A DNA stretch of 64,000 nucleotides from NCBI GenBank assembly GCA_044228695.1, contig JBGAUK010000004.1, forward strand, positions 29,361 through 93,360. Reading direction: 5' to 3'. The DNA is from M0108 sp044228695 (lineage in GTDB: Bacteria; Pseudomonadota; Gammaproteobacteria; Chromatiales; Chromatiaceae). Below the pieces are notes generated by a model. That model had not been told where the DNA came from. It ran no database searches and worked only from the letters and a program-made list of their open reading frames with translations. Shown here one piece after another: positions 7,403-15,342 of this stretch. Position 1 is the first letter of the stretch. Each line of letters starts with the position of its first letter. A program made the translations under genes and the position numbers.

Positions 7403-8340
7403 TGCCTGTCACCTCCGTGGCTAGGGTGACCGCCAGGGGGATGGGCAGGGTGAGCCCGATCCTGGTGGTGATGAGGCTCGTGATGATGGCCATGACCGGG
7501 GGCCGGGTCGTGGTGGTGATGCAACCCGGACCCGTCCCGGGCCAGCTCCCGGTATTTGCAGCCATCGCAGGGCATGAGCCCCGTACCCGCCTGGCCCTCC
7601 CGCACGCGCTGCTCCAGCAGGTCGAAGATCTCATCCTCAAAGCCGAAATAGGCGCCCTGGGCAAAACGCAGGCGCGGATATTGTTTCCTCAGGTGCGCCA
7701 TCTGGCGCTTGATGCGCTCCATGAGGCTGCCGGTAAAGAGATAGTAGGGCAGGACGATGATCTGGGTCATGCCCAGCCGGGCCTGGCGCTGGACCACCCG
7801 CTCCAGCCGCGGATAGGCGACCCCGGTGAAGGCGATATCCACCAGGTCGTGGTCGCTGGCCTCGAAGAGCCAGCGCGCCATCTTGGCCACCTCGCCGTTG
7901 GCCATGGGATCCGAGGAACCCCGGCCGAGGAGGATGACCCCCGTGGTCTGGGGGTCGGGCCGGTCCAAATCGTCCATGGCCTGGCCCAACCGCCGCTTCA
8001 GGACGTTCAGGATGCTGTCCTCGGCACCGAGATGGGGGACATAAACGAAGGCAGTATCCGGAAAGGCCGCCCGGGCCGCCTGGAGGTGCTCGGGGAGTTC
8101 CATCTTCACATGGCCGGCGGCGTTGAGGATGAGGGGCACTACGATGACCCGGTCGGCGTCCCGGGAGGCTAGCGTCAGTCCCTCCGTCACCAGCAGGTCG
8201 GCGAATTCGATGAAGCACACCTGGATGTCCCAGTCCGGTTGGCGCTCGCGCCAGAGATGGGCGAACAACTCGACCTCGCGGTTGCCCTCACCGCCGGGAT
8301 CACGGGAACCGTGTCCGACCAGCAAAATGATTTCCTTCAT
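7399..8340 (-). CDS. cbiX: Sirohydrochlorin cobaltochelatase CbiX-type with histidine-rich tail
   Basis: CbiX inserts cobalt into sirohydrochlorin. The 313-residue protein starts MKEIILLVGHGSRDPGGEGN, with the catalytic GHGSRD histidine. A second chelatase half contains GVILLGRGSSDPMANGE, where the matching position is GRGS instead of GHGS, then QIIVLPYYLFTGSLMERI. This is the two-domain 'long' CbiX form. The last ~40 residues are extremely His-rich (LHHHHDPAPGHGHHHEPHHH and more), as in CbiX proteins thought to store or deliver metal. The ATG at 8340 is chosen because the chelatase fold starts there. Confidence 0.92.
   Translation of the reverse strand: MKEIILLVGHGSRDPGGEGNREVELFAHLWRERQPDWDIQVCFIEFADLLVTEGLTLASRDADRVIVVPLILNAAGHVKMELPEHLQAARAAFPDTAFVYVPHLGAEDSILNVLKRRLGQAMDDLDRPDPQTTGVILLGRGSSDPMANGEVAKMARWLFEASDHDLVDIAFTGVAYPRLERVVQRQARLGMTQIIVLPYYLFTGSLMERIKRQMAHLRKQYPRLRFAQGAYFGFEDEIFDLLEQRVREGQAGTGLMPCDGCKYRELARDGSGLHHHHDPAPGHGHHHEPHHHQDRAHPAHPPGGHPSHGGDRH
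7410..7416 (-). promoter_or_regulatory. Ribosome binding site deciding the TTG start of cbiC
   Basis: GGAGGTG on the minus strand ends 7 nt before the TTG at 7402. It lies inside the cbiX coding end and supports translational coupling at the TTGA overlap. Confidence 0.65.
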
Positions 8341-8392
8341 GGGGTTACCCTCATGACCCTTGGCGCCCCTGGAGTGGCGATAACCTGACTTT

Positions 8393-9313
8393 TCATGTTT
8401 GGTCTTCCGTGCCGGGCTCGATACCCTGTCGCGTGGTCGAGCGGTTGGTGGTGAAGCTATTGGGTGCCTGCCCTGGGCTGGCGGTATCGGGATGGTCGGG
8501 ATACCGATGCGCCTTATCCTCGGCCTTGGCCACTGGTCTGGCGCTGCCACGGCGAAAACGGTGGCCGAAGCCGGCGTCGTAGAGTTTGGATTTATGCAGC
8601 GTAGGCCAGTGGCGGGCACCCAGGGTGGGGCTGACGATGATCATGGCCTGGCTGTGGATACCGGCGGCGCGGCACTGGTCGCGGATGTCGGCCAGGGTGC
8701 CGTGCAGTATGACCTCCTCCCCCGGCCAGCTCGCCTTGTGGACCACCAGCACCGGGGCATCCTCGCGCCAGCCGGCCGCCCGGAGTTCGGCCTGGATCTC
8801 CTTGAGCAGGGTGATGGAGAGGAAGATGCAGAGGGTGCAGTGATGCCGCGCCAGTTCCGCCAGGGACTCGCCCTCGGGCATGGGGGTGCGGCCCGCGACG
8901 CGGGTGATGATGACGGTCTGGGTCACCTCCGGCAGGGTCAGGCTTTCCACCGCCGCCGCCGCCGAGGCCAGGGCCGAGGAGATGCCCGGCACCACCCCGA
9001 CCTCGATCCCGGCGGCGTCCAGGGGCTGGACCATCTCGATCAGGGCTCCGTAGAGGCTGGGGTCGCCGGTCTGCAGCCGCACCACGCACTCATGCCTTCC
9101 GGCCTGGTCGATCAGCCAGGCGGCGATGGCCTCCAGATCCAGATCCTTGGAGTCGGCGATCGCGCAATCGGGCGGGGCCCAGCGCAGGGCGGTGTCCGAA
9201 ACCAGGGACCCGGCGTAGAGAATGGCCCCGGCGCGGGCGACCAGATCCCGACCTCGGATCGTGATGAGATCGGGGTCCCCGGGGCCTGCGCCGACGAACC
9301 AGACCTTACCCAT
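8393..9313 (-). CDS. cbiF: Precorrin-4 C11-methyltransferase CbiF/CobM
   Basis: This enzyme methylates C11 of (cobalt-)precorrin-4. The 306-residue protein starts MGKVWFVGAGPGDPDLITIR, the classical SAM methylase P-loop. It continues with LYAGSLV, VVRLQTGDPSLYGALIEM, VVPGISSALASAAA and CIFLSITLLKEIQAEL, all typical of CobM. The family ends near residue 250. The last ~55 residues are basic, low in hydrophobicity and probably disordered. The ATG at 9313 shares one base with the preceding TGA (TGATG); a TTG at 9316 is possible but not needed. Confidence 0.93.
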   Translation of the reverse strand: MGKVWFVGAGPGDPDLITIRGRDLVARAGAILYAGSLVSDTALRWAPPDCAIADSKDLDLEAIAAWLIDQAGRHECVVRLQTGDPSLYGALIEMVQPLDAAGIEVGVVPGISSALASAAAAVESLTLPEVTQTVIITRVAGRTPMPEGESLAELARHHCTLCIFLSITLLKEIQAELRAAGWREDAPVLVVHKASWPGEEVILHGTLADIRDQCRAAGIHSQAMIIVSPTLGARHWPTLHKSKLYDAGFGHRFRRGSARPVAKAEDKAHRYPDHPDTASPGQAPNSFTTNRSTTRQGIEPGTEDQT

Positions 9314-9966
9314 CAAGCCAGCCGGAGGGCGCCGACGCTGAAGCAGGTCGCCACCAGGGGCCGGTCCTCATGGCGCTTGAGCAGCCGCAGGGCACCGTAG
9401 GTCACCAGGGGCTCGATGGCGACGATGGCCAGGTAGGAGGTCGCGAAGGCGGCCCAGGCGGCCAGGGGCGTCGCAACCTCCGCGGCCAGCAGCCAGAAGC
9501 CCACCATGAGGGTGACACCGCTGTAATAGAGGGCGTCGAGCTTGACGATGGTCGCCCAACCGATGCGCTTGCCGCTGGCGGCTTCGCGCAGTTGGCGGCC
9601 CAGGCCGTAATGCACCGCCAGCAGGGGCAGGATCAGGGACAGGGCATTGACCGCCAGGTGCTGCAGGTCCAGGGGGGCAAACAGCAGCCCCTGGAGTAGC
9701 AGTCCCAGGGCGAAGCCATAGAGGGTGGGCAGGAAGCCCAGGGTCAGATAGATGGCCATTGCGCCGACAAAGTGTAGTTCCGAGGGCCCCACCGGCAGAT
9801 GAAAGCCCTGCATGAAGACCGAGAAGAAGAGGGCGGCGATCAGGGCGCGGATCAGGTCCGCCGACTGCTTGAGCAGACCCTGGGCGTAGAGGCCCAGCAG
9901 GCCCAGGGCCGAGATGTTGGCGAGCAGCACCTTGGTGGGTGCCAGGAGTCCGGGTTCGATATGCAT
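9313..9966 (-). CDS. CbiM-like cobalt-uptake membrane protein
   Basis: This 217-residue membrane protein has about six hydrophobic segments. It starts MHIEPGLLAPTKVLLANISA. The invariant N-terminal Met-His resembles CbiM/NikM, where those residues coordinate Co or Ni in ECF-type transporters. No CbiN, CbiQ or CbiO partner lies next to it, so it is either an orphan S-component-like permease or uses modules encoded elsewhere. Its place between cbiA and cbiF, with a 1-nt overlap into cbiF, supports a role in cobalt supply. The exact family is inferred from the start motif and context. Confidence 0.65.
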   Translation of the reverse strand: MHIEPGLLAPTKVLLANISALGLLGLYAQGLLKQSADLIRALIAALFFSVFMQGFHLPVGPSELHFVGAMAIYLTLGFLPTLYGFALGLLLQGLLFAPLDLQHLAVNALSLILPLLAVHYGLGRQLREAASGKRIGWATIVKLDALYYSGVTLMVGFWLLAAEVATPLAAWAAFATSYLAIVAIEPLVTYGALRLLKRHEDRPLVATCFSVGALRLA

Positions 9967-10002
9967 GGTGGCTTCTCTGGGTGGGCGCCTCGGTGGGAGG
10001 CT

Positions 10003-11472
10003 TCAGGTGGACGTGGGCGGCCGGGGCGCGAACAGCCGTGCCGTGGCCCTGGGGTTGGACGGGAAATAGAGGTGCAGATAGGAGGCCAGGAGCGAGCCCA
10101 GGCGGTAGGCTGGTTCACTCCCGTGGCCCCGCCGCGCCTGGCTCATGGCAAGGGGCGTCAAGGGCGTCTCCAGCCGGGAGTAATGGAAGCTATGGCCGCG
10201 CAGGGCGCCCTCGGGTAGCGTGATCTCATGCATGCCCAGATTGGCGAGCCTGTCCCCCATCCGGGCCTGGCCGGGCACCAAGCCGGCCATGGCGGTAACC
10301 TGGCCCTGGGTGTCGGTCAGGGACTCCAGCAGATAGAGCATGCCGCCGCACTCGGCGAGGATGGGCTTGTCCGCGGCATGATGGGCGCGGATGGCCGCCT
10401 GCATGGCGGTGTTGGCGGCCAGGCGTTCGAGGTGGAGTTCCGGATAGCCGCCTGGTAGGTAGAGTGCATCCGCGGCTGGCAAGGTACTGTCGGCGAGGGG
10501 CGAGAAAAAGGCGAGCTCGGCGCCCAGTTCGGTCAGTAGCTCCAGGTTGGCGCGGTAGAGGAAGGCAAAAGCGGCGTCACGGGCAACGGCGATGCGCACC
10601 CCCGCGAGGGGCTGGGACGGGGAGGTGGCCCGCGTCTGGGAGGATGATCCTTCCCCCCCCTCTCCCCAGCCCTCCCCCACCAGCGGGGAGGGAGCATTAG
10701 GGTCCAGCCAGTCGCTGGACTCAGCCCCTCGCGGGAGCAAGTTGGGGGGAGGGGGATCAGCTGTTGCCGGAAAGGTATTAACCGGCTCCGGAGCGACGAC
10801 GGGGCTAAAAATGACTGCCGCTGGCAGGGCTGGATCCGTCAGCCGCAGGGCCGCCGCGGCCTGGTCCAGGCGCGCCTCCAGGTCGGCGATCTGCGCGGCC
10901 TGCACCAGCCCCAGGTGGCGGGAGGGGAGGGCGATGTCCGCGTCGCGCGGCAGCCAGCCCAGGGCGGTCAGCCCGGGCGGCAGGCTCTCGGCCAGCATCT
11001 GGTAATGTCGTTCGCCCGCGACGCGATTGGCGAAGACCCCTGCGAAGGGCAGACCCGGCCGGTAGGTCGCCAAGCCAAGGGCCAGGGCGCCAAAGGTCTG
11101 GGCCATGTGGCTGGCGTCGATGATGGCGAGGATGGGAATGCCCAGCCGGGTCGCCAGGTCGGCGCTGGAGCTATCGCCATCGAAGAGCCCCATGACGCCC
11201 TCGATCAGGATGAGGTCCGCCTCGCTCGCCGCCTGGTACAGAAGCTGGCGGCAGTGGGCCTCGCCCCCCATCCAGAGGTCGAGCTGATAGACCGGCGCCC
11301 CCGAGGCCCGCTCCAGGATCATGGGGTCCAGAAAGTCGGGACCTGTCTTGAAGACCCGCACCAGCCGGCCCAGGTCCCGGTGATGACGGGCCAGGGCGGC
11401 CGTGACCGTCGTCTTGCCTTGCCCGGAGGCCGGGGCGGCTAGAAAGAGGGCGGGACAGGCTCGCCCGTTCAC
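10003..11472 (-). CDS. cbiA: Cobyrinate a,c-diamide synthase CbiA
   Basis: CbiA uses glutamine and ATP to amidate the a and c carboxylates of cobyrinate. The 489-residue product has an N-terminal dethiobiotin-synthetase-like domain. Its P-loop is APASGQGKTTVTAAL, followed by VRVFKTGPDFLDPMIL and LIEGVMGLFDG. A C-terminal class I glutaminase-like domain shows YLPGGYPELH, the nucleophile Cys in ILAECGGMLYLLESL, and the GHSFHYS patch. Residues ~230-290 form a low-complexity linker containing a palindromic repeat (PSPLVGEGWGEGGEG). The gene lies 58 bp downstream of cobO in the same direction. Confidence 0.94.
   Translation of the reverse strand: MNGRACPALFLAAPASGQGKTTVTAALARHHRDLGRLVRVFKTGPDFLDPMILERASGAPVYQLDLWMGGEAHCRQLLYQAASEADLILIEGVMGLFDGDSSSADLATRLGIPILAIIDASHMAQTFGALALGLATYRPGLPFAGVFANRVAGERHYQMLAESLPPGLTALGWLPRDADIALPSRHLGLVQAAQIADLEARLDQAAAALRLTDPALPAAVIFSPVVAPEPVNTFPATADPPPPNLLPRGAESSDWLDPNAPSPLVGEGWGEGGEGSSSQTRATSPSQPLAGVRIAVARDAAFAFLYRANLELLTELGAELAFFSPLADSTLPAADALYLPGGYPELHLERLAANTAMQAAIRAHHAADKPILAECGGMLYLLESLTDTQGQVTAMAGLVPGQARMGDRLANLGMHEITLPEGALRGHSFHYSRLETPLTPLAMSQARRGHGSEPAYRLGSLLASYLHLYFPSNPRATARLFAPRPPTST
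10657..10695. repeat. Palindromic GC-rich repeat inside cbiA (copy C)
   Basis: CCCCTCTCCCCAGCCCTCCC followed by GCGGGGAGGGAGC is a diverged relative of the cores in cbiET and cbiD. It lies in frame between the two CbiA domains and gives the peptide PSPLVGEGWGEG. A second GC-rich imperfect palindrome follows at about 10711-10760. Confidence 0.7.
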
Positions 11473-11530
11473 GACCGAGGCTCCCTATCGACACCGCGAC
11501 CAGAGGCCGGCTTGGCTATCATCCCGGCGG

Positions 11531-12145
11531 TCACAGGTCGACCCCCCTCTGGGCCTTGATCCCGGCGCGAAAGGCGTGCTTGAGATCGGCCATCTCCGTG
11601 ACGGTGTCCGCCAAGGCGCACAGGGCCTCGGGGGCGGCGCGTCCGGTGATCACCACGTGCTGGCCGGCGGGACGGGCCGCGAGGTCGGCTAGGACCTCCG
11701 CCATATCCAGCCAGCCATATTTCAGCGGATAAGTGACTTCATCCAACACGACCAGGCCTAGGGCGGGATCGCGGAGCATAGCCCGCGCCTGGGCCCAGCC
11801 CGCTTGTGCCGTCTCGGCATCCCGGGCACGGTCCTGGGTCTCCCAGGTGAAGCCCTCGCCCAGCACCAGCCAGGTTACCCCCGGCTGGCGGCTGAAAAAG
11901 GCTTCCTCCCCCGTATCCTGACAGCCCTTGATGAACTGGGCGACCCCGACCTGGAGGCCGTGGCCCAGGGCCCGCGCGACCATGCCAAAGGCGGAGCTGG
12001 ATTTGCCCTTGCCATTGCCCGTGAGCACCAGCAGCAGGCCCTGTTCCCGGTCGGCCCGGGCGATGGCGGCGTCGATCAAGTCTTTCTTGCGTCGCATGCG
12101 ATCCCGGTGACGTTGGTCCCGGTCGATGGCATCGGTGGGAGTCAT
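11531..12145 (-). CDS. cobO: Corrinoid adenosyltransferase CobO/BtuR/CobA type
   Basis: This enzyme transfers the adenosyl group of ATP to Co(I) corrinoid. The 204-residue product begins MTPTDAIDRDQRHRDRMRRK, then has the P-loop variant LLVLTGNGKGKSSSAFGMVA. It continues with VAQFIKGCQDTGEEAFF, LGEGFTWETQD, LVVLDEVTYPLKYGWLD and VITGRAAPEAL, all CobO hallmarks. The ATG at 12145 has a GGAG about 5 nt upstream. It is the first gene after the cobalamin riboswitch and so probably the leading gene of the operon. Confidence 0.95.
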   Translation of the reverse strand: MTPTDAIDRDQRHRDRMRRKKDLIDAAIARADREQGLLLVLTGNGKGKSSSAFGMVARALGHGLQVGVAQFIKGCQDTGEEAFFSRQPGVTWLVLGEGFTWETQDRARDAETAQAGWAQARAMLRDPALGLVVLDEVTYPLKYGWLDMAEVLADLAARPAGQHVVITGRAAPEALCALADTVTEMADLKHAFRAGIKAQRGVDL

Positions 12146-12296
12146 GATGACTCCAGCCAGGAAAAGACAATAAATAGGGCATAGGGCCGAGGGCGGTCCA
12201 GGGGACGCCAAGCCGAGGGCGGGAAATGAACGAATTGCACGGCAAATTCCTCAGGCGCACCACCCGTGCACCGATCGGCCAGGTTCCGGCGGACAA

Positions 12297-12331
12297 GAAA
12301 AATACTCCAGCGGGAACAGCTACTTGTTCCC
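12297..12331 (-). terminator. Possible riboswitch expression-platform hairpin
   Basis: Just downstream of the riboswitch, the minus strand has GGGAACA-AGTAGC-TGTTCCC, a perfect 7-bp stem. About 8 nt later comes TATTTTTC. The distance to the T-run is long for an intrinsic terminator, so this may only be part of the expression platform. Confidence 0.4.
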
Positions 12332-12361
12332 CTCGCCAGCGCCATTTACATCGTCCGCAAT

Positions 12362-12570
12362 CTGTTTCAGGCCGGTCTCCGGGCTCGCGAGGGGTCCCAA
12401 GGACCAGGCTGGATCACCTTCCCACGTCGAAACGCAGTGGCATCTTGATCCGCCTTGACTCGCCTACCGTTGCGGGGGCAGCGCCGGCATGGTCTCCAAC
12501 CCAGAGGGCTAGAGAGGCACCGGCTTCCCGTTTCACCCCTCGGGTGGAAACCCTTGGGACACCTGAAACG
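12362..12570 (-). ncRNA. Cobalamin (AdoCbl) riboswitch upstream of the cob operon
   Basis: Reading the minus strand from ~12570, conserved riboswitch pieces occur in the right order. They are CAGGTGTCCC (5' helix region), GGGAAGCCGGTG, CTGCCCCCGCAACGGTA, GATGCCACTGCG (the GCCACTG box), and finally the B12 box AGCCCGGAGACCGGCCTG at 12366-12383. This matches the class I cobalamin element. It lies ~220 nt upstream of cobO. It is expected to lower expression of the operon when adenosylcobalamin is plentiful. Confidence 0.93.
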
Positions 12571-12765
12571 GGCCGTATGCTACAGGTTCAGGGCGGGGGA
12601 CTCAAGAAGAGGTGAAGGATTTCAGTGTTCTTCAGCGCACAGATGGGGCCGTGGGCCTAGGCTAAATTCAAATTATCACGCCACAAGAGACGGATTGTTT
12701 ACTAACCGTCGCGCTAAGGTCGGGACCCACGTCCTACCTGAATGTTGGGATTATAGGAGGAGTCA

Positions 12766-13473
12766 ATGTCAGCCACATCGCCAACCCTACCAATAAACCT
12801 CTTGCTTGGGGGCTTGACGCCTGAAGAGCGGGCATGGACCTTGGCACAGTGCGAGGTGGTGGAACTGGTGACGGGTGATATCCTGTGTGAGCCCGATGAA
12901 CCCTACGCGCATGCCTATTTCCCGCTGCAGGGCGTTATCGCCCTGGTTACCATCATGGGCCCTTATCGGCCCTTGGAAATGGGTTTGATTGGTAATGAGG
13001 GTATGCTCGGCGCCACCCTGGCGCTTGGGGTAGGGTCCGCACCCATGCGGGCCGTGGTCCAGGGCTCTGGTACGGCATGGCGGATAACCAGCGACCGATT
13101 CCAACAGGAATTGCTCACCGATCCTGGTTTGAGGCGCATCATCTACCGTTATCTCTATGTCCTCTTGACCCAGTTCGCCCAATCCGCCGCTTGCACCCAT
13201 TTTCATGAAATCGAGCCGCGCCTGGCGCGCTGGCTGCTTATGACTCATGACCGGGCCCACGCCGACCACTTTTATTTAACCCATGAAGTGCTTGCGACTA
13301 TGCTGGGGGTGCGCAGGAGTGGCATTACCATCGCCGCCGGCGCGCTACAACAACGCGGCCTGATCCACTATGTCCGGGGTGACATCCGCGTTCTTGATCG
13401 GCCCGGTTTGGAAGTGGCTGCCTGTGGTTGCTACGTTGCTCTGATCTCTGACTATGCGGAGCAATTCGCCTAG
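12766..13473 (+). CDS. Crp/Fnr family transcriptional regulator (first of two)
   Basis: The 235-residue protein has an N-terminal cyclic-nucleotide-binding-like beta barrel (VVELVTGDILCEPDEPYAHA, then FPLQGVIALV, GLIGNEGMLGATLAL). A C-terminal winged helix follows (ARWLLMTHDRAHADHFYLTH, VLATMLGVRRSGITIAAGAL, VRGDIRVLDRPGLE). The GNEG patch and the absence of the usual cAMP-pocket RS motif place it in the divergent Crp/Fnr-like group. An AGGAGG lies 5 nt before the ATG. It shares its plan with the regulator at 26645. It starts a stretch of stress and envelope genes and could control them, which is inference. Confidence 0.88.
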   Translation: MSATSPTLPINLLLGGLTPEERAWTLAQCEVVELVTGDILCEPDEPYAHAYFPLQGVIALVTIMGPYRPLEMGLIGNEGMLGATLALGVGSAPMRAVVQGSGTAWRITSDRFQQELLTDPGLRRIIYRYLYVLLTQFAQSAACTHFHEIEPRLARWLLMTHDRAHADHFYLTHEVLATMLGVRRSGITIAAGALQQRGLIHYVRGDIRVLDRPGLEVAACGCYVALISDYAEQFA

Positions 13474-13886
13474 CCCGACTCGCTTGGCGCTCTCTGCAGG
13501 TTAATCAGGCTGTTCTGGTCATTCACACCGGATTTTCGCTAATAGAAGCCTCTCGCCAATCGCTGCCTTGGAACGGGGCTTAATCCCGCTCACTAGCCTC
13601 TTCACGGACATGCCTGCAATGGCCAGAAAAGCCGCAAGGCAGGTTCCGACCGCTATTAAATTCTGCTATGTACCCTGGCGCACACTAATAACTCTCGATC
13701 AGGTTTATAGTTAAGACATACCAAAGGGTACGGCGAGCAGCGTAACAGTTGGTTACACGGCCTTCGTCAGGAGCGTTCCCGTCACGATTTCAAGGGGGAT
13801 TAGGGCGGTCGAGCAGCGCGACCCGGGGGAGTCGAATCCGGGCAATAAACACCCAACACCAGACGAAAAATCCAAAGAGGCATCTA
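13474..13886. other. 413-bp non-coding region with a shared upstream module
   Basis: No supportable gene is seen. The second half carries the module listed at 13666-13719, which recurs upstream of csbD. The rest shows nothing recognisable. Confidence 0.5.
13666..13719 (+). promoter_or_regulatory. Conserved upstream module, copy 1 (before the DUF3096 gene)
   Basis: CTATGTACCCT at 13666 and TATAGTTAAGACATACCAAA at 13706 are 40 bp apart, start to start. The same two boxes with the same spacing occur at 27618 and 27658. No standard sigma70 -35 is seen at the expected distance, so an alternative sigma factor or activator is possible. Confidence 0.5.
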
Positions 13887-14036
13887 ATGAATCTCACTTT
13901 AAGCCATATCGCCGTCGAGCCAGTACTTGCCATCCTGGTAGGGATATTGATCCTCGTGGCGCCTCGATTTCTGAGCTATTTTGTTGCCGTTTATTTGATC
14001 GTAATCGGCGTTATGGGGCTCATGCCTGCACGGTAA
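13887..14036 (+). CDS. DUF3096 small membrane protein
   Basis: This 49-residue protein has two hydrophobic segments (VEPVLAILVGILILVAPRF and YFVAVYLIVIGVMGL). The pattern is the compact DUF3096 family, found among bacterial stress-associated small membrane proteins. Function is unknown. The ATG at 13887 follows AAAGAGG at a good distance. The longer frame starting upstream is not supported. Confidence 0.75.
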   Translation: MNLTLSHIAVEPVLAILVGILILVAPRFLSYFVAVYLIVIGVMGLMPAR

Positions 14037-14094
14037 CACGGGCTTGCTGCGAAAATATAATCCACAACCTAACCTACTAATAAAGGTAATTGTC

Positions 14095-14238
14095 ATGAAA
14101 CATCTTATAGCGCTAATCCTGCTGATGTCGATAATCGGTCTGGTCGGATGCAATACCATGGAGGGTGCCGGTAAGGATATCTCGGCCGGCGGAGATACCG
14201 TCACTGATACCGCAAGGGACGTTAAACGCGACATGTGA
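14095..14238 (+). CDS. Entericidin-like small lipoprotein
   Basis: This 47-residue protein begins MKHLIALILLMSIIGLVGCN. The lipobox LVGC is followed by a short polar tail (NTMEGAGKDISAGGDTVTDT) typical of the entericidin EcnA/EcnB family. These are small membrane lipoproteins linked to stationary phase and osmotic stress in enterobacteria. The ATG at 14095 is preferred because it places the signal peptide at the N-terminus. It lies 58 bp after the DUF3096 gene and may be cotranscribed. Confidence 0.8.
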   Translation: MKHLIALILLMSIIGLVGCNTMEGAGKDISAGGDTVTDTARDVKRDM

Positions 14239-14354
14239 GGACGAGCTTGACCGCTAGTTCGCTGGGAGTGGGGTTAACCCGCGCCCTGCTCTAATCAAGT
14301 TAGGATTCCCTACCCATTCCCTCGGTTCTCACTATCACCACCTAGGAATCAACC

Positions 14355-15215
14355 ATGAAAACATCCATCCACGCCAGCCTGATCCCGGTCATTCTCGTCC
14401 TGGGTATCGGCGGCAATGTCGCTAATGTAGCTAATGCCCAACCGGTCCCCATCGCCGAACCACCCGCCGTCCCCGCCAGCGCATCAAGTGTTCCTTATAC
14501 CAGTGGCGGGGTCGGTTATGACGAACGTGACCGGATGGAAGCAGCGAAGTCGCAGTTCAATCTCAGGCTTATGTTCGCGGTCAATGCGGGAAATTATCTG
14601 TCTGGCGTTAGGGTCCGCATCCAGGATAACAGTGGCGCGACACTGCTCGACGTCCCCTCGAATGGCCCCTGGTTCTATGCACAGTTACCCCCCGGTAACT
14701 ATGTCCTGACCCTGGATAATCGTGGCAAGATCAAAACGCGCAATGTCAATATTTCCGGCGAGGGAGCCACGATCGAGAACTTCTATTGGGTAGAACCCGT
14801 CGGCTCTGTTCCCGTGCAAGAAACCACTACGGAATGGGCAATCCGGCCCCCCGCTGGCTTCGCCCCTTCACCGACGGAACCGCGCCTGTACAGCAGTGAC
14901 GTTTCCTACATCAGTGGCGGCAGTAGCTCCGCCGAGTACGATCGCATGGAAGCCGCTAGGCGCCAATACAACCTGCGGTTGCTATTTTCAATAGATAATG
15001 CGGACTATGTACCCAACAGCGTTCGGGTGCGCATCCAGGATATGGCTAGTAAGACGACCTTGGTCGACACGGATGCCAAGGGACCCATCTTCTACGCCAG
15101 GGTGCCACAAGGCCGCTATCTTGTGACTCTTGATTACGAAGGCCAGCAGTACTTTCAGGAAATGGGTGTCCCGGAGAATGGCTCCGCGACTGAATCCTTC
15201 AATTGGGCACACTGA
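14355..15215 (+). CDS. Secreted protein with two tandem copies of one beta-rich domain
   Basis: I do not recognise the family. The 286-residue product has a signal peptide (cleavage likely after NVANAQ, about residue 29). Two homologous halves follow, at about 50-145 and 185-285. Both share Y-x-SGG, YDRMEAA or its variant, Q-(F/Y)-NLRL-(M/L)-F, VRVRIQD, a TLLD/TLVD turn, GP-x-FYA, and P-x-G-x-Y-x-(V/L)-TLD-x-x-G. The second half reads like the carboxypeptidase regulatory-like or PEGA type of beta sandwich, but that is inference. It was probably made by a gene-internal duplication and acts in the periplasm or on the surface. Confidence 0.7.
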   Translation: MKTSIHASLIPVILVLGIGGNVANVANAQPVPIAEPPAVPASASSVPYTSGGVGYDERDRMEAAKSQFNLRLMFAVNAGNYLSGVRVRIQDNSGATLLDVPSNGPWFYAQLPPGNYVLTLDNRGKIKTRNVNISGEGATIENFYWVEPVGSVPVQETTTEWAIRPPAGFAPSPTEPRLYSSDVSYISGGSSSAEYDRMEAARRQYNLRLLFSIDNADYVPNSVRVRIQDMASKTTLVDTDAKGPIFYARVPQGRYLVTLDYEGQQYFQEMGVPENGSATESFNWAH

Positions 15216-15342
15216 TCGACATGTCTTGCGATAGCCTAGCCTAGCACTGTCGCGGGTAGCCGGTTACAGGGCCATCTCTGCAATCGTCCCTGTCCTAAAG
15301 CTACCCGTGACACCCCAAACCCCTTGAATTAGAGAATCCATC

